Positions 55,029 through 64,000 of a DNA stretch of 64,000 nt are shown here, one piece after another (within the stretch, counting starts at the first letter, position 1; each line of letters opens with the position of its first letter). The DNA is from Charina bottae. Taxonomy: Eukaryota; Chordata; Lepidosauria; Squamata; Charinaidae. A program made the position numbers and the translations under genes. Location: NCBI GenBank assembly GCA_023362775.1, contig JALMGJ010000019.1, positions 1,510,501 through 1,574,500 of the forward strand. The letters run 5' to 3'. The notes below the pieces were generated by a model. The model was not told where the DNA came from and made no database searches. It worked only from the letters and a program-made list of their open reading frames with translations.

Positions 55029-57700
55029 CATCATCATTGGCGATCACTCGTAGCCGAGTAAGATTGTCTTCCAAAGGTAAAATTTTAACGGTGAATCCGT
55101 AAGTGGCTATAAAGGCCAATTCTGGATCCGCACAACCTCCCACAATGAGGGCATAGGTTTTCGGGTGGGAGACGGTCATGATGAGGGTTTGCCTGACGTG
55201 CCTTCCTTTTAGCTCTCTTCTCCTTTTCGCCCTGTACTCGTGCTTCTTCAAAGTCCATAGCGCCATTAATAAAGGCTGACCTCCAATTGAAACGCTCATG
55301 AGTTAGGGCTTCCCAGTTCTCAATGCTGATATTACATTTTTTTAAATTAGCTTTGAGAGTATCTTTGAATCTCTTTTGCTGTCCACCAATATTCCGTTTT
55401 CCATTCTTAAGTTGGGAGTAAAGTAGCTGCTTTGGAAGACGATGGTCAGGCATTCGAACAACATGACCAGTCCAGCGAAGTTGATGTTGGATGATCATTG
55501 TTTCAATGCTGGTGGTTTTCGCTTCTTCTAATACGCTAACATTAGTCCGCCTATCTTCCCAAGTAATTTGCAGAATTTTTCGGAGGCAGCGTTGATGGAA
55601 TCTTTCAAGAAGTTGGAGGTGGCGTTTGTAGAGGGTCCATGTTTCACAGGCGTACAGAAGGGTTGGTAGTACAATGGCTTTGTAAACAAGCATTTTGGTC
55701 TCCCTGCGAATGTCCCGATCCTCAAACACTCTACGCTTCATTCGGGAGAAAGCTACACTCGCAGAGCTCAGGCGATGCTGAATTTCAGCGTCGATGTCGG
55801 CTTTTGTTGATAGATGGCTGCCGAGATAAGAAAAGTGGTCGACATTTTCTAGTGACACACCTTTAAGCTGGATTGATGGCGCTGCAGAGGGATTGGTTCG
55901 AACTTGCTGGTAAAGCACTTTGGTTTTTTTAATGTTAATCGAGAGGCCGAGCTTTTCATATGCTTCTGCAAAGATGTTTAGGATAGTTTGAAGATCTTCC
56001 TCGGAGTGTGCACAGACTACGTTATCATCAGCATATTGAAGTTCTATAACAGAAGTTGCAATTACCTTATTTTTTGCTTTCAGCCTACTAAGATTAAAAA
56101 GCTTTCCATCTGTTCGATATATAATTTCTACACCAGTAGGAAGTTTCTCTTCAACAAGGTGCATAATCATAGCGATGAAGATAGCGAATAAGGTTGGAGC
56201 AATAACACATCCCTGTTTAACGCCGGATTCCACTTTAAATGGATCGCTTTGAGAGCCATTGTTATTCAGGATTGTTGCCATCATGTCGTCATGGAGTAAC
56301 CGCAAGATGTTCACAAATTTATCAGGGCATCCGATTTTCAGAAGGATGGTCCAGAGAGCAGTACGATTTACAGTATCAAAAGCTTTAGTCAGATCAATAA
56401 ACGCCATGTACAGAGGGCGGTTTTGCTCCTTGCATTTTTCTTGAAGCTGTCGTGCAGTGAAGATCATATCCACTGTTCCCCTGGAAGGGCGGAAGCCATT
56501 TTGCGTTTCAGGGAGGATGTCTTCTGATACAGATAGGAGACGGTTTGCAATGATCTTTGCCAGGATTTTGCCTGCTGTGGCTAGAAGGGAGATGCCTCGG
56601 TAGTTTCCACAGTCTGTTCTATCACCCTTTTTAAAGAGAGTGATAATTATGGCATCCCTAAAGTCTGCTGGAATCTCCTCCCTCATCCAGATTTTTTCGA
56701 TGAGCTTATGAAGTTGTTGTGTAAGTTCAGGCCCGCCTTCTTTAAAGACTTCAGCAGGAATCCCATCAGGTCCACTAGCTTTGTTATTTTTCATTTGTTT
56801 AGTGGCTTTACTGACTTCCTCCAAACTAGGGGGTACTGCAAGCTCATTTCTTATTTGTTTTTGTGGGATTTGCAAGAAGACTTCGTCAGCCACAGTAGAG
56901 TGACGATTAAGGAGATTGTAGTAATGCTCTTTCCAGCGCAGTGCAATAGACTCTTTGTCCTTTAGAAGTTTAGCACCATCTACTGAGCGTAAGGGATTTG
57001 TACCATGGTTTGTTGGTCCATAGATGGCCTTTATGGCATTAAAAAAGCCCCGTGCATCGTGAGCATCTGCAAAATGTTGGGTTTCTTGGGCTTTTTTTAT
57101 CCACCATATGTTCTTAAGTTCTCTAGTTCGTCTTTGGACTTCTGCCTTTGCACTGGCGTAGATTTTTTTCTTAACGGCACAGTTAATATCTTTTTGCCAT
57201 ATCTGGAAGGCTTTCCTTTTCTTGTCAATAATATGTTCAATCTCACTATCGTTCTCATCAAACCAGTCCTGATGTCTCTTAGTCTGGTATCCGATAGTTT
57301 GTTCACAGGCTGAAATGATAGAAGTCTTCAATTTAATCCAGTGTTCCTCAACATTTTCAGGAAGTTCCATAGGCAGATGTTCCTTGAGAGTTGATTGAAA
57401 GCAAGCTCGTTTAATAGGATCTTGAAGGGCCAGTGTATTCATTTTACGCCTTGGTTTTCTTCCTTGGAGCCTACGATGAGGGACAATCTTTATGGCCATC
57501 GTGGATCGAATTAATCGATGGTCTGTCCAGCAGTCATCGGCGCTCGTCATGGCTCTGGTGAGAAGTACATCACGGCGATCTCTAGCACGGACAATTACAT
57601 AATCTAAAAGATGCCAGTGCTTCGACCGTGGGTGCTTCCATGATGTTTTAAATTTATTTTTCTGGCGAAAGAGTGTGTTAGTAATGACAATATATATATT
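54989..57700 (-). mobile_element. LINE with 821-codon open frame, 5' truncated
   Basis: Minus-strand APE-type non-LTR retrotransposon about 2.7 kb long. The 3' end is ...CTACGAGTGATCGCCAATGA followed by (GAT)n and (AAT)n (54989-55030). Two shorter copies of its end are at 6010-6633 and 60826-61443. The 5' end is cut in the endonuclease at a TA microsatellite. Confidence 0.85.
55085..57550 (-). pseudogene. LINE ORF2: endonuclease end, RT, C2H2 finger (821 codons open)
   Basis: The open frame really starts left-open in the endonuclease (NTLFRQKNKFKTSWKHPRSK and WHLLDYVIVRARDR lie upstream of the nominal ATG at 57550), then has the TDHRLI catalytic motif. RT blocks: NNKASGDGIPAEVF-like segment (KNNKASGPDGIPAEVFKEGG), TLFKKGDRTDCGNYRGISLL, QNGFRPSRGTVDMIFTARQL, AFIDLTKAFDTVNRTALW, GVKQGCVIAPTLFAIFIAMI and catalytic LQYADDNVVCAHS. 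It ends with CPHCGRLCGSRIGLYSHLRI, a C2H2 finger. There is no stop in 821 codons, so the insertion is young, but the N-terminal endonuclease is missing. Clade probably RTE-X-like; uncertain. Confidence 0.85.
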
Positions 57701-57772
57701 ATATATATATATATATATAATATATATATATTATATATAATATAATGTATATTATATTATTATAATATACAC
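57692..57772. repeat. (TA)n microsatellite
   Basis: Alternating TA interrupted by AAT; it marks the truncated 5' end of the LINE. Confidence 0.92.
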
Positions 57773-58215
57773 AACAATGTGAAATCACAGCTGCCAGTTC
57801 CTTAGCTGGTGCTGGCCTTCATTTGCAACACGTTCTTCCCAAGAACGAGGGATGTCGTAATGCAGGGGTCCCCAACCTGTGGGCCATGGCCCACTAGTGG
57901 GCCGCGGCCTGTTAGGAAGTGGGCCGCAGGGCTCCCGCCTGCAAACCCCGCCCCCGGTGTGCGCAATTGGCTCCCGCCTGCAAACCCCGCCCCCCCGGTC
58001 CGTGGAAAAAATTTCTTCCACGACCGGTCCCTGGTGCCAGAAAGGTTGGGGACCGCTGTCGTAACGTATCGGTGTAGTATATGTGCTGATCCAAGCAGTG
58101 TGGCCTTTTGTAATTGACAGATGGAAATTTTGTCAACGTGCAGATTATCTAAGTGCTGTCCAAGGTTTTTTGGTATGGCACCCACTGGGAGTACCACAGC
58201 TGGTTTATGCCATAA
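57773..58215 (-). mobile_element. R4-type LINE 3' end, interrupted by hAT-type element
   Basis: Minus strand: AVVLPVGAIPKNLGQHLDNL, HVDKISICQLQKATLLGSAH, HILHRYV, the typical R4 C-terminus. The 3' part is split by the insertion at 57863-58058. Confidence 0.72.
57863..58058. mobile_element. hAT-type MITE with near-perfect 8-bp TSD
   Basis: Termini CAGGGGTCCCCAACC and GGTTGGGGACCGCTG; flanks TCGTAATG (57855-57862) and TCGTAACG (58059-58066). The centre has two copies of GGCTCCCGCCTGCAAACCCC, the reverse complement of the minisatellite in the MITE at 18585-19033. Confidence 0.85.
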
Positions 58216-58340
58216 ATTTATTTAATTTATTTATTGTGGTATTTATACCCCGCCTATCCCCTCCCTAATGGAGGACTCTAGGCTGCTTACAACCATATAT
58301 ATATATATATACACTCATTATACAATTCACCATTTTAACC
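58216..58340 (-). mobile_element. L2-like 3' end
   Basis: TTATACCCCGCCTATCCCCT, GGAGGACTCTAGGCTGCTTA and a TA-rich tail, minus orientation. Confidence 0.58.
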
Positions 58341-58499
58341 GTGCGTGAGGGGAGGGGGTAAGGGAACCGACTCTTCTAAGGCTCCGGACTACAATTCCCA
58401 GGATGCCTTGAGCCGGCTGCTGACGTCCTGTGGATGTTGCATCTGGGTCCGTCGTCACCGCCGCCATTCGATCTTCCTCCGATCCTCTCCTCCGGTGGC

Positions 58500-58703
58500 A
58501 CCGACTTCCCGACAGGACGCCAGCAAATTAGCCCACTTAAGGTGGTACCCATTTATCTACTTGCAAAGCTTTCGAACTGTTGGGTCGACAGGAGCTGGGA
58601 CTAGCAACGAGAGCTCACCTCGTTGTGCGGGGATTCGAACTGCCGACCTTCTGATCGGCAGCCTACAGCTCAGCAGTTTAACCTGCTGAGCTACCGCGTC
58701 CCT
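58500..58703 (-). mobile_element. tRNA-derived SINE, second subfamily
   Basis: Minus strand head GACGCGGTAGCTCAGCAGGT (A box) and GGCAGTTCGAATCCCCGC (B box), body GTAGATAAATGGGTACCACC. It is related to, but clearly different from, the eight copies of the main SINE and lacks the GTCGGACACGACT tail. Confidence 0.7.
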
Positions 58704-59539
58704 CTATAATAATAATAATAGTTATAATTATAATAATAATTATTATTACTATTATATTGTGGACACGTTCCTACTTGGCATGAGCAATATGGGTGTTGGC
58801 TCAGTTTAAATAGGACAAAATAATTATGAAATGCTTTTTTATTATTTACTCCTTTGAGTAACACTTCTCATTTTTTTACATAAACAAGATTTATTACTTT
58901 GTATGTTTTGGATAGCATTTCAATTGATATAATTTTTACTACTGATTGGTTTATATCAGATCATTTACTTATCCCCGCTGAGATGTTTGTATACCTGATG
59001 CACTATTGTAAGTTGTGTAAACAGAAGTTTTATGAACTTTCTAAATAACCCTTTATATATGACCATGTTTACTTTTTCAACTAAAGAAGAATTATAGAAT
59101 ATCCTGCCCTTATCAAAGGTCTACATCTCTATAAAAGGGAAATACAAGGGTGGCTGCCCTCAACCAGCATACTCTGTACATGCTCTTGGGAAATAAACTT
59201 TTACCTCTGCTAAAAAAAAAATGTTGGCAAAAGCAAAAACTATTTTAATATTCCTTTCCCAAATTCTGCTGTTTTCCTTGGGAAGGAACCTCAAATTTTC
59301 TTCAAATTTTAGTTTAAATCAATTAAATTTAAATCATCTTTTAAATTCTCAGCAAAAAATCAATGGCAGAAATACAATCCACACAAAGCTTTTGTTAATG
59401 TTGTAGTTTCTAGGACTAATTTTTAGTTCCTTTTCCTGTAATTGATAATCCTAGGCAAAGATTAACACCAACATTAGCAGCAGAGGAGCAATCTAACAAC
59501 ACAATAGACCCTAATCAAGGAACTATTAACTCAGTCAGT
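58704..59539. other. Microsatellite and possible LTR-like segment
   Basis: An (AAT/ATT) run at 58704-58750. Near 59130 a TATAAAAGGG word is followed 60 bp later by AATAAA (59192), then an A run at 59211. This spacing resembles the U3-R boundary of an LTR, but no second LTR, terminal TG/CA pair or primer site was found. Confidence 0.25.
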
Positions 59540-59740
59540 CAACCAAGCAGCAAACAACAACCCTATCAAGGTACTACCAAGGAGAGTACAACACCCCCAC
59601 CAACACAGGCAGGACAAGCCCGGGTATATAAACTGAGAGCAAGTCCCACTCCCTTTTCGCACTGAAGATGTTGCCTAGCCTGGCAATGAAATGTCTGCAA
59701 GAAAACAACAAGGCTCAGAGAGCACCAAGGACTCCACTGA
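59540..59740 (+). mobile_element. Penelope-like element 3' end, family 3
   Basis: AACAACAACCCTATCAAGGT, TATA-like GGTATATAAACTGAG (about 59625), hammerhead-like core at 59662-59696, end CAGAGAGCACCAAGGACTCC. About 95% like 40785-40985 by eye; the two are the most similar PLE pair in the window. Confidence 0.7.
59662..59696 (+). ncRNA. Hammerhead-ribozyme-like core (PLE family 3)
   Basis: CTGAAGA, T, GTTGCC-TAGCCT-GGCAAT, GAAATGTC; the C-to-T change breaks the short stem III relative to 40907-40941. Confidence 0.42.
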
Positions 59741-59834
59741 TAATCCTATTTTACCTTCTGAGATGTCTTACTTACAGTTCATTTACTGCATGAATCAAAC
59801 TTCATTTGAAGGATCTGCATTAGTTCAGGCGTAT

Positions 59835-60245
59835 TCACTCCAGCTCACTCCGACTTGGACTCTCACTGGGCAGGGCAGGCTGAGATGCCTGGGGCACAGT
59901 CTGGGGGTGTGGTGTGGGAAGCGTGAGCCGCTGACTCCTGAGGAAGTGGACAGGGTTCTCTGGGCTGTCAGCATGGCCACCTGTTTACTGGATCCGGGCC
60001 TCTCCTGGATCATAAAAGCGGCTAGGGAGGTGACCCACAGTTTGGTCCAGGCTGTGGCGTTGGCCTCTCTGAAGGAGAGGGTGGTACCTCCTGCTTTGAA
60101 AGAGGCAGTGGTGTGCCCCCCCCCAAGAGGCTGTCATTGGACCGGATGGTTTTCAACAACTCCAGTCTCCTTCTGGGGGAAGGTTGTTGAGAAGGTGGTC
60201 GGTCTGCAGCTGACGAGAACCCTGAAGGAAATGGATCATCTAGAA
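59835..60245 (+). mobile_element. L2-like LINE fragment (before RT domain)
   Basis: Plus-strand frame EPLTPEEVDRVLWAVSMATC, SWIIKAAREVTHSLVQAVAL and FWGKVVEKVVGLQLTRTLKE correspond to MDRVLRTVNATTCQLVPCPS ... FLGKVVEKVVALQLQRILEE of the large L2-like element. Confidence 0.75.
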
Positions 60246-60825
60246 CATTACACGATTACAGAGAACATAGCTGACAAGCATCCAGCTTATAAATTTCATT
60301 GTTATATTGCTTACCTAGATAGTTGATAGGCCTCCGTTCTCATCATGGCATTCACATTATCTTGTTCCTTTCATCCAAATTGTGAGAGCAACCTTGCAAC
60401 ACAACCTCCATGTGAGCCACATCACGATTGAAAAGGGGTGGAGCTCACATTGAGACACCGCGCTGCTGACATCAGTCCGAACCCCATGTCCCCTTCCCTC
60501 CTTCCCCTGTGGACAAAATTTAGGCCATGAATTCCAATTGCCTTGGCTCAGGCCAGGAAGTCACACTGAGGCATCCATCTGAACACATCTAGTGAGAAGG
60601 AATGTCCCACTTGCCTGTGTAACTGGTCCCACTGCCTTGCTATTATTAGGTAGCATTATTAAGAGTTTCCTAATACTGAATGTCAATATGCCTTCCTGTA
60701 ACTTAAACCCATTATTCTCTGCCTTGCACTATAGAATGGCACAGGTCTTGTCCATCTTCTAGGTCATATTCTTCTTTTGTCCATCTTTGTCCATCTCTAG
60801 AAGATTGTCCATCTTCTAGGTCATA
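60246..60825. other. Unassigned stretch with a local duplication
   Basis: TTGTCCATCTTCTAGGTCAT occurs twice (about 60746 and 60805). Nothing else recognised. Confidence 0.4.
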
Positions 60826-61443
60826 TTAAAGATTCCATCAACGCTGCCTCCAAAAAATTCTGCAAATTACTTTTGCAGATAGGCAAGTAAGTAAGTAATC
60901 CACAAGTAAGATAAGTAAGATAGGCGGACTAATGTTAGCGTATTAGAAGAAGCGAAAACCACCAGCATTGAAACAATGATCATCCAACATCAACTTCGCT
61001 GGACCGGTCATGTTGTTCGAATGCCTGACCATCGTCTTCCAAAGCAGCTACTTTACTCCCAACTTAAGAATGGAAAACGGAATATTGGTGGACAGCAAAA
61101 GAGATTCAAAGACACTCTCAAAGCTAATTTAAAAAAATGTAATATCAGCATTGAGAACTGGGAAGCCCTAACTCATGAGCGTTTCAATTGGAGGTCAGCC
61201 TTTATTAATGGCGCTATGGACTTTGAAGAAGCACGAGTACAGGGCGAAAGGGAGAAAAGAGCGAAAAGGAAGGCACGTCAGGCAAACCCTCATCATGACC
61301 GTCTCCCACCCGGAAACCTATGCCCTCATTGTGGGAGGTTGTGCGGATCCGGAATTGGCCTTTATAGCCACTTATGGATCCACTGTTAAAATTTTACCTT
61401 TGGAAGACAATCTTACTCGGCTACGAGTGATCGCCAATGATGA
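60826..61443 (+). mobile_element. LINE 3' fragment (same family as 54989-57700)
   Basis: Plus strand; after a disrupted start (a GATAAGTAAGTAAG-type expansion at 60880-60920) it reads MIIQHQLRWTGHVVRMPDHR and RLPPGNLCPHCGRLCGSGIG, ending at GAGTGATCGCCAATGATGA. Almost identical to the 55.0-55.5 kb copy. Confidence 0.8.
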
Positions 61444-61494
61444 GGTCATATTCTTTCAGATACAATATCCCCTCCTGAGACTTTTCAAGGCTAA

Positions 61495-61930
61495 AGATTG
61501 TTTTGATTTGATTATGTGCCGTCAAGTTGGCATTGACTTTTAGGGATCACATAGATTGATCTTCTCCCGGATGATCTCTCCCCAACCTGGCCCTTCATTT
61601 CTTCCAGCGGAACACCCATCATTACTGTAATAGAGTCCGTCCACCTTGCTGCTGGTCGTCCTCTTCTTCTCTTCTTCTCTTCTCCTCTTTTCTTTCCCAG
61701 AACTATGGGCTTCTAAAGATAGCTACGCCTTTGCACAATATATTATAATTTGAGCCAGGTCATTTGCACCGCACGTGAGAATTCTGGATTAATTTATTCT
61801 ATGGTCTATTTGTTTTCTTGGCTGTTCATGGTATTCTGAAGAGTCTTCTCCAGCTCCAAAGTTCAAAAGCCTCAATACTCTTTCTATTCTGCTTCTTCAT
61901 ACGCCAGCTTTGGCTTCACAGGAAAAGCTA
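61495..61930 (-). mobile_element. Degenerate RTE-type LINE fragment
   Basis: GGATGATCTCTCCCCAACCT, GCTGCTGGTCGTCC and TTGTTTTCTTGGCTGT-CATGGTATTC parallel 50940-51030 and 51555-51600, same strand. Confidence 0.58.
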
Positions 61931-62674
61931 TTGCCTGCACGATCCTGATATTTATAGGTATGGACATCTTATGGCATCTGAGTTATGTACCTCTACCTTT
62001 TCTTCATCACTTGTTAGCACGTGGCCCTCTTCCCTAAGCAGTTGAACTTTGTTCTCCTTTTATTTTGAATGTCTCTAGCAAAAGAAAAAACCTTCCAGAG
62101 AACAGAAGGATGAGCGTATCAGGTGAGCGTAGCAGCAGCGTTAGAATAAGTTACCTTCAAGACAAAATTATTAGGAACAATTATTTTGAGATATTCAGTG
62201 GGTATAGACCAAGTGCTGTAGGCCACGTCTATGAGATAATAACGCTTGGAAACCTACTTACAAGCAACATATGAGATATTTCTTAAGAACTGCAACAGTA
62301 AACAAATTACTGCTACTGAGCACCAAAACAGAATATTTTGTTTTAGGAGGATCATTCAGTCGGGATATAGTCAACTGGACAATGTTATGGGGCTAGTGTA
62401 ACATGGCTGCGCGGTGCATGAAACTTGTTCCCTCTAATTTCTGACATGCCGTGTGTGGAAAAAAATGTTTTGTGCATCTTTTCTGAAACCAGGAACAAAT
62501 TTGTGTGCCACAATACTGTATGACTATACAAGTAAATTGCAAACAGTGACGTTAAAACGTTTACATAAATTTTAGTTGAAATATAGAAAGTTGTGCCTTC
62601 AAGTAATTTTTTCCTCCTGGCAACTACCCCCTGGGTTTTTTTGGCAGCAATTTTCAGAAATAGCTTGCCAGTTC
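61931..62674. other. Unassigned stretch
   Basis: No feature recognised. Confidence 0.35.
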
Positions 62675-62803
62675 CTTCTTCCTAGGGCTGAGAGAAAGTG
62701 ACTGGCCCAAGGTCACCCAGCTGGCTTTGTGGCTAAGGTGGGATAGAACTCACGGTCTCCCAGTTTCTAGCCTGGTGCCTTAACCACTACACCAAGCTGT
62801 CTC
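62675..62803 (-). mobile_element. tRNA-derived SINE fragment
   Basis: Minus strand: AGCTTGGTGTAGTGGTTAAG head, then GTGACCTTGGGCCAGTCACT. Head and body, no tail. Confidence 0.72.
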
Positions 62804-63692
62804 TATGCATTCATGCTTACAGATTGTACTATAAACTCACAAGTCACTAATAACTGATAATTTAAATCAATATTTTGTAGGCATTTAAAACTGTTTCTAT
62901 CTTCTCCTCTTCTTCCTCCTCCTCCTCTTTGGAATTTCATATTGTAATGAAAGAAAAAAATTAAAAAAGAAAGAAAAATGTTATCCACAAAGCATTTAGA
63001 TAACCTCCCCCTTCCCCCCTTTTTTTCCTTTTCCCCGGATAAACTTTAATTATTCTTAATTTAACAATTGAAATTTTTATAAAGTCATGGACTTTGTGCA
63101 GCCTGAACCTCAGCAAGTATCAACTAAATCAGGATTTCTCAACCAGGGTCCCGTGGCACCCTGGGGTTCCATGAGAGGTCACGAGGGGTTCCCTGGGAGA
63201 TCACAATTTATTTAAAAAATTATTTCAAATTTGGGCTTCATATTAAAGAGGTATTATTATTATTTCTCGTGGAAGAGGCATCGATTATATTCCATTCAAC
63301 TGTGGCGACTTATTGTGCTGTTCCTTCTATACAGTAAGACCTTGCCATGCACAGATTTATTTAATGTGAATTTGTCTGTCTGTGGGAAACATCCTGCACA
63401 CCAATTTGCTTTGCACGAACCCCAAATCTTGAGTATCAGCACCCAGCAAGATCCGGCACCAGCACCATCTCTCTTCCCACAGGAGACAGAGGTAGAGCAG
63501 GCTGGCAGCCTGAGCATCTTCCATGCCCCATTCTGATGTCTCCTTACTCTGGGGTCACTGTTTATTATAGCCTGAAGAACAGTAATAAGTTGGACTTTGA
63601 CTTGGTTCCCCCCACTCTATTTTTTCCAAAAGGCACAAGGGGCTCCATGTGACGCTTGGTTCAGTTTTCCTCTCCAGGAAGTGATGGGCAAA
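62804..63692. other. Mostly unassigned; possible MITE end
   Basis: At 63128-63200 the phrase CTCAACCAGGGTCCCGTGGC and GGGGTTCCATGAGAGGTCAC looks like one end of a common vertebrate hAT-type MITE; the other end was not found. Nothing else recognised. Confidence 0.3.
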
Positions 63693-63707
63693 TGCGCCAT
63701 CTAGTGC
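63693..63707 (-). promoter_or_regulatory. CTCF-like site
   Basis: GCACTAGATGGCGCA on the minus strand fits the CTCF core well. It faces the plus-strand site at 4280-4294, a convergent pair. Confidence 0.45.
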
Positions 63708-63933
63708 CGGTATGACCGCCATTAATTATTAAACTAAGGGCAAGAAGCTTCATCCTTTTTTTTTTTTTTACATTTAAAAAAATAAAAAGGCAGCAAGGAG
63801 GCCGAAATGAGAGAAGACTGGCCAGGAAAATAATCTTGTATTTCATTTCCTGCCTGCAGTTTATCCTTTCAGAATTGTTCCCCCATTTCCAAGGCACCTT
63901 TTCTCTTCACCGATCACGGAACGGTGATCTCAC

Positions 63934-63979
63934 CCGGACGGTGAAGAAAACAGCTTTGCCTCCTGCGCTGGCACAGCTC
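63934..63979 (-). other. Small exon-like segment, possible 5' exon
   Basis: On the minus strand a TTTCAG acceptor is followed by 46 nt open in the frame ELCQRRRQSCFLHRPG plus one base, and then a GTGAGA donor. The phase-1 end would fit the exon candidate at 47897-48013. A CTCF-like site lies 230 bp away. Short length and lack of recognisable protein similarity make this weak; all three frames are nearly open over such a short stretch. Confidence 0.2.
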
Positions 63980-64000
63980 CTGAAATTATTTTAAAAAAGC

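Noticed and set aside
1..64000. CRISPR-like array (regular 102-bp or 57/61-bp spacing)
   Set aside because: Whole units repeat without unique spacers, and the DNA is clearly vertebrate.

Overview
This window is vertebrate genomic DNA, almost certainly from a squamate reptile (lizard). Evidence: low gene density, split exons with GT-AG splice sites, Bov-B, L2-like, Rex1 and R4 LINEs, tRNA-derived SINEs of the squamate kind, Penelope-like retroelements and many hAT-type miniature transposons. There are no bacterial-style operons, and most open frames are remnants of mobile elements.

Host gene. The one confidently recognised host gene is the 5' part of SLC2A9 (GLUT9, hexose/urate transporter), on the minus strand. 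Three coding exons match the N-terminal part of the transporter with consistent splice phases: 10906-11004 (TM1), 5041-5201 (first exofacial loop and TM2) and 1055-1179 (TM3/TM4). A CpG island at about 14000-15450 holds a short ATG-bearing exon (15029-15079). It ends in phase 0 at a GTGAGT donor and joins directly to the TM1 exon. More exon-like segments lie further upstream (21598-21647, 47897-48013, perhaps 63934-63979). Their phases fit a long, alternative N-terminus, as in mammals where GLUT9 has two N-termini. The rest of the gene lies off the left edge.

Layout. 1-15.5 kb: SLC2A9 exons 5' of the TM5 region, introns full of SINEs, PLE fragments and hAT MITEs, ending at the CpG-island promoter. 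15.5-28 kb: upstream or long-isoform intron with L2 debris, a large L2-like LINE (22.5-25.4 kb) and SINEs. 29.3-30.4 kb: a hAT-like element swollen by a 57/61-bp minisatellite. 30.7-34.1 kb: a nearly full-length Bov-B LINE broken by a foldback PLE insertion. 35-46.8 kb: PLE fragments, Rex1, second Bov-B, hAT elements, R4. 47.9-54.3 kb: exon candidate, SINEs, third Bov-B. 55-61.9 kb: a LINE with an 821-codon open frame and a C2H2 finger, R4 and L2 pieces. 61.9-64 kb: mostly unique sequence with a CTCF-like site and a possible further exon.

Most unusual content: several distinct Penelope-like families carrying hammerhead-ribozyme-like cores (some as perfect foldbacks with 12-16 bp target duplications); a SINE whose 102-bp body is tandemly multiplied at three loci; a hAT family (8-bp target duplications, four copies) whose interiors carry minisatellites; and one minisatellite motif shared by two DNA transposons with unrelated termini. 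All assignments were made by eye from sequence and family knowledge; no database search was run.
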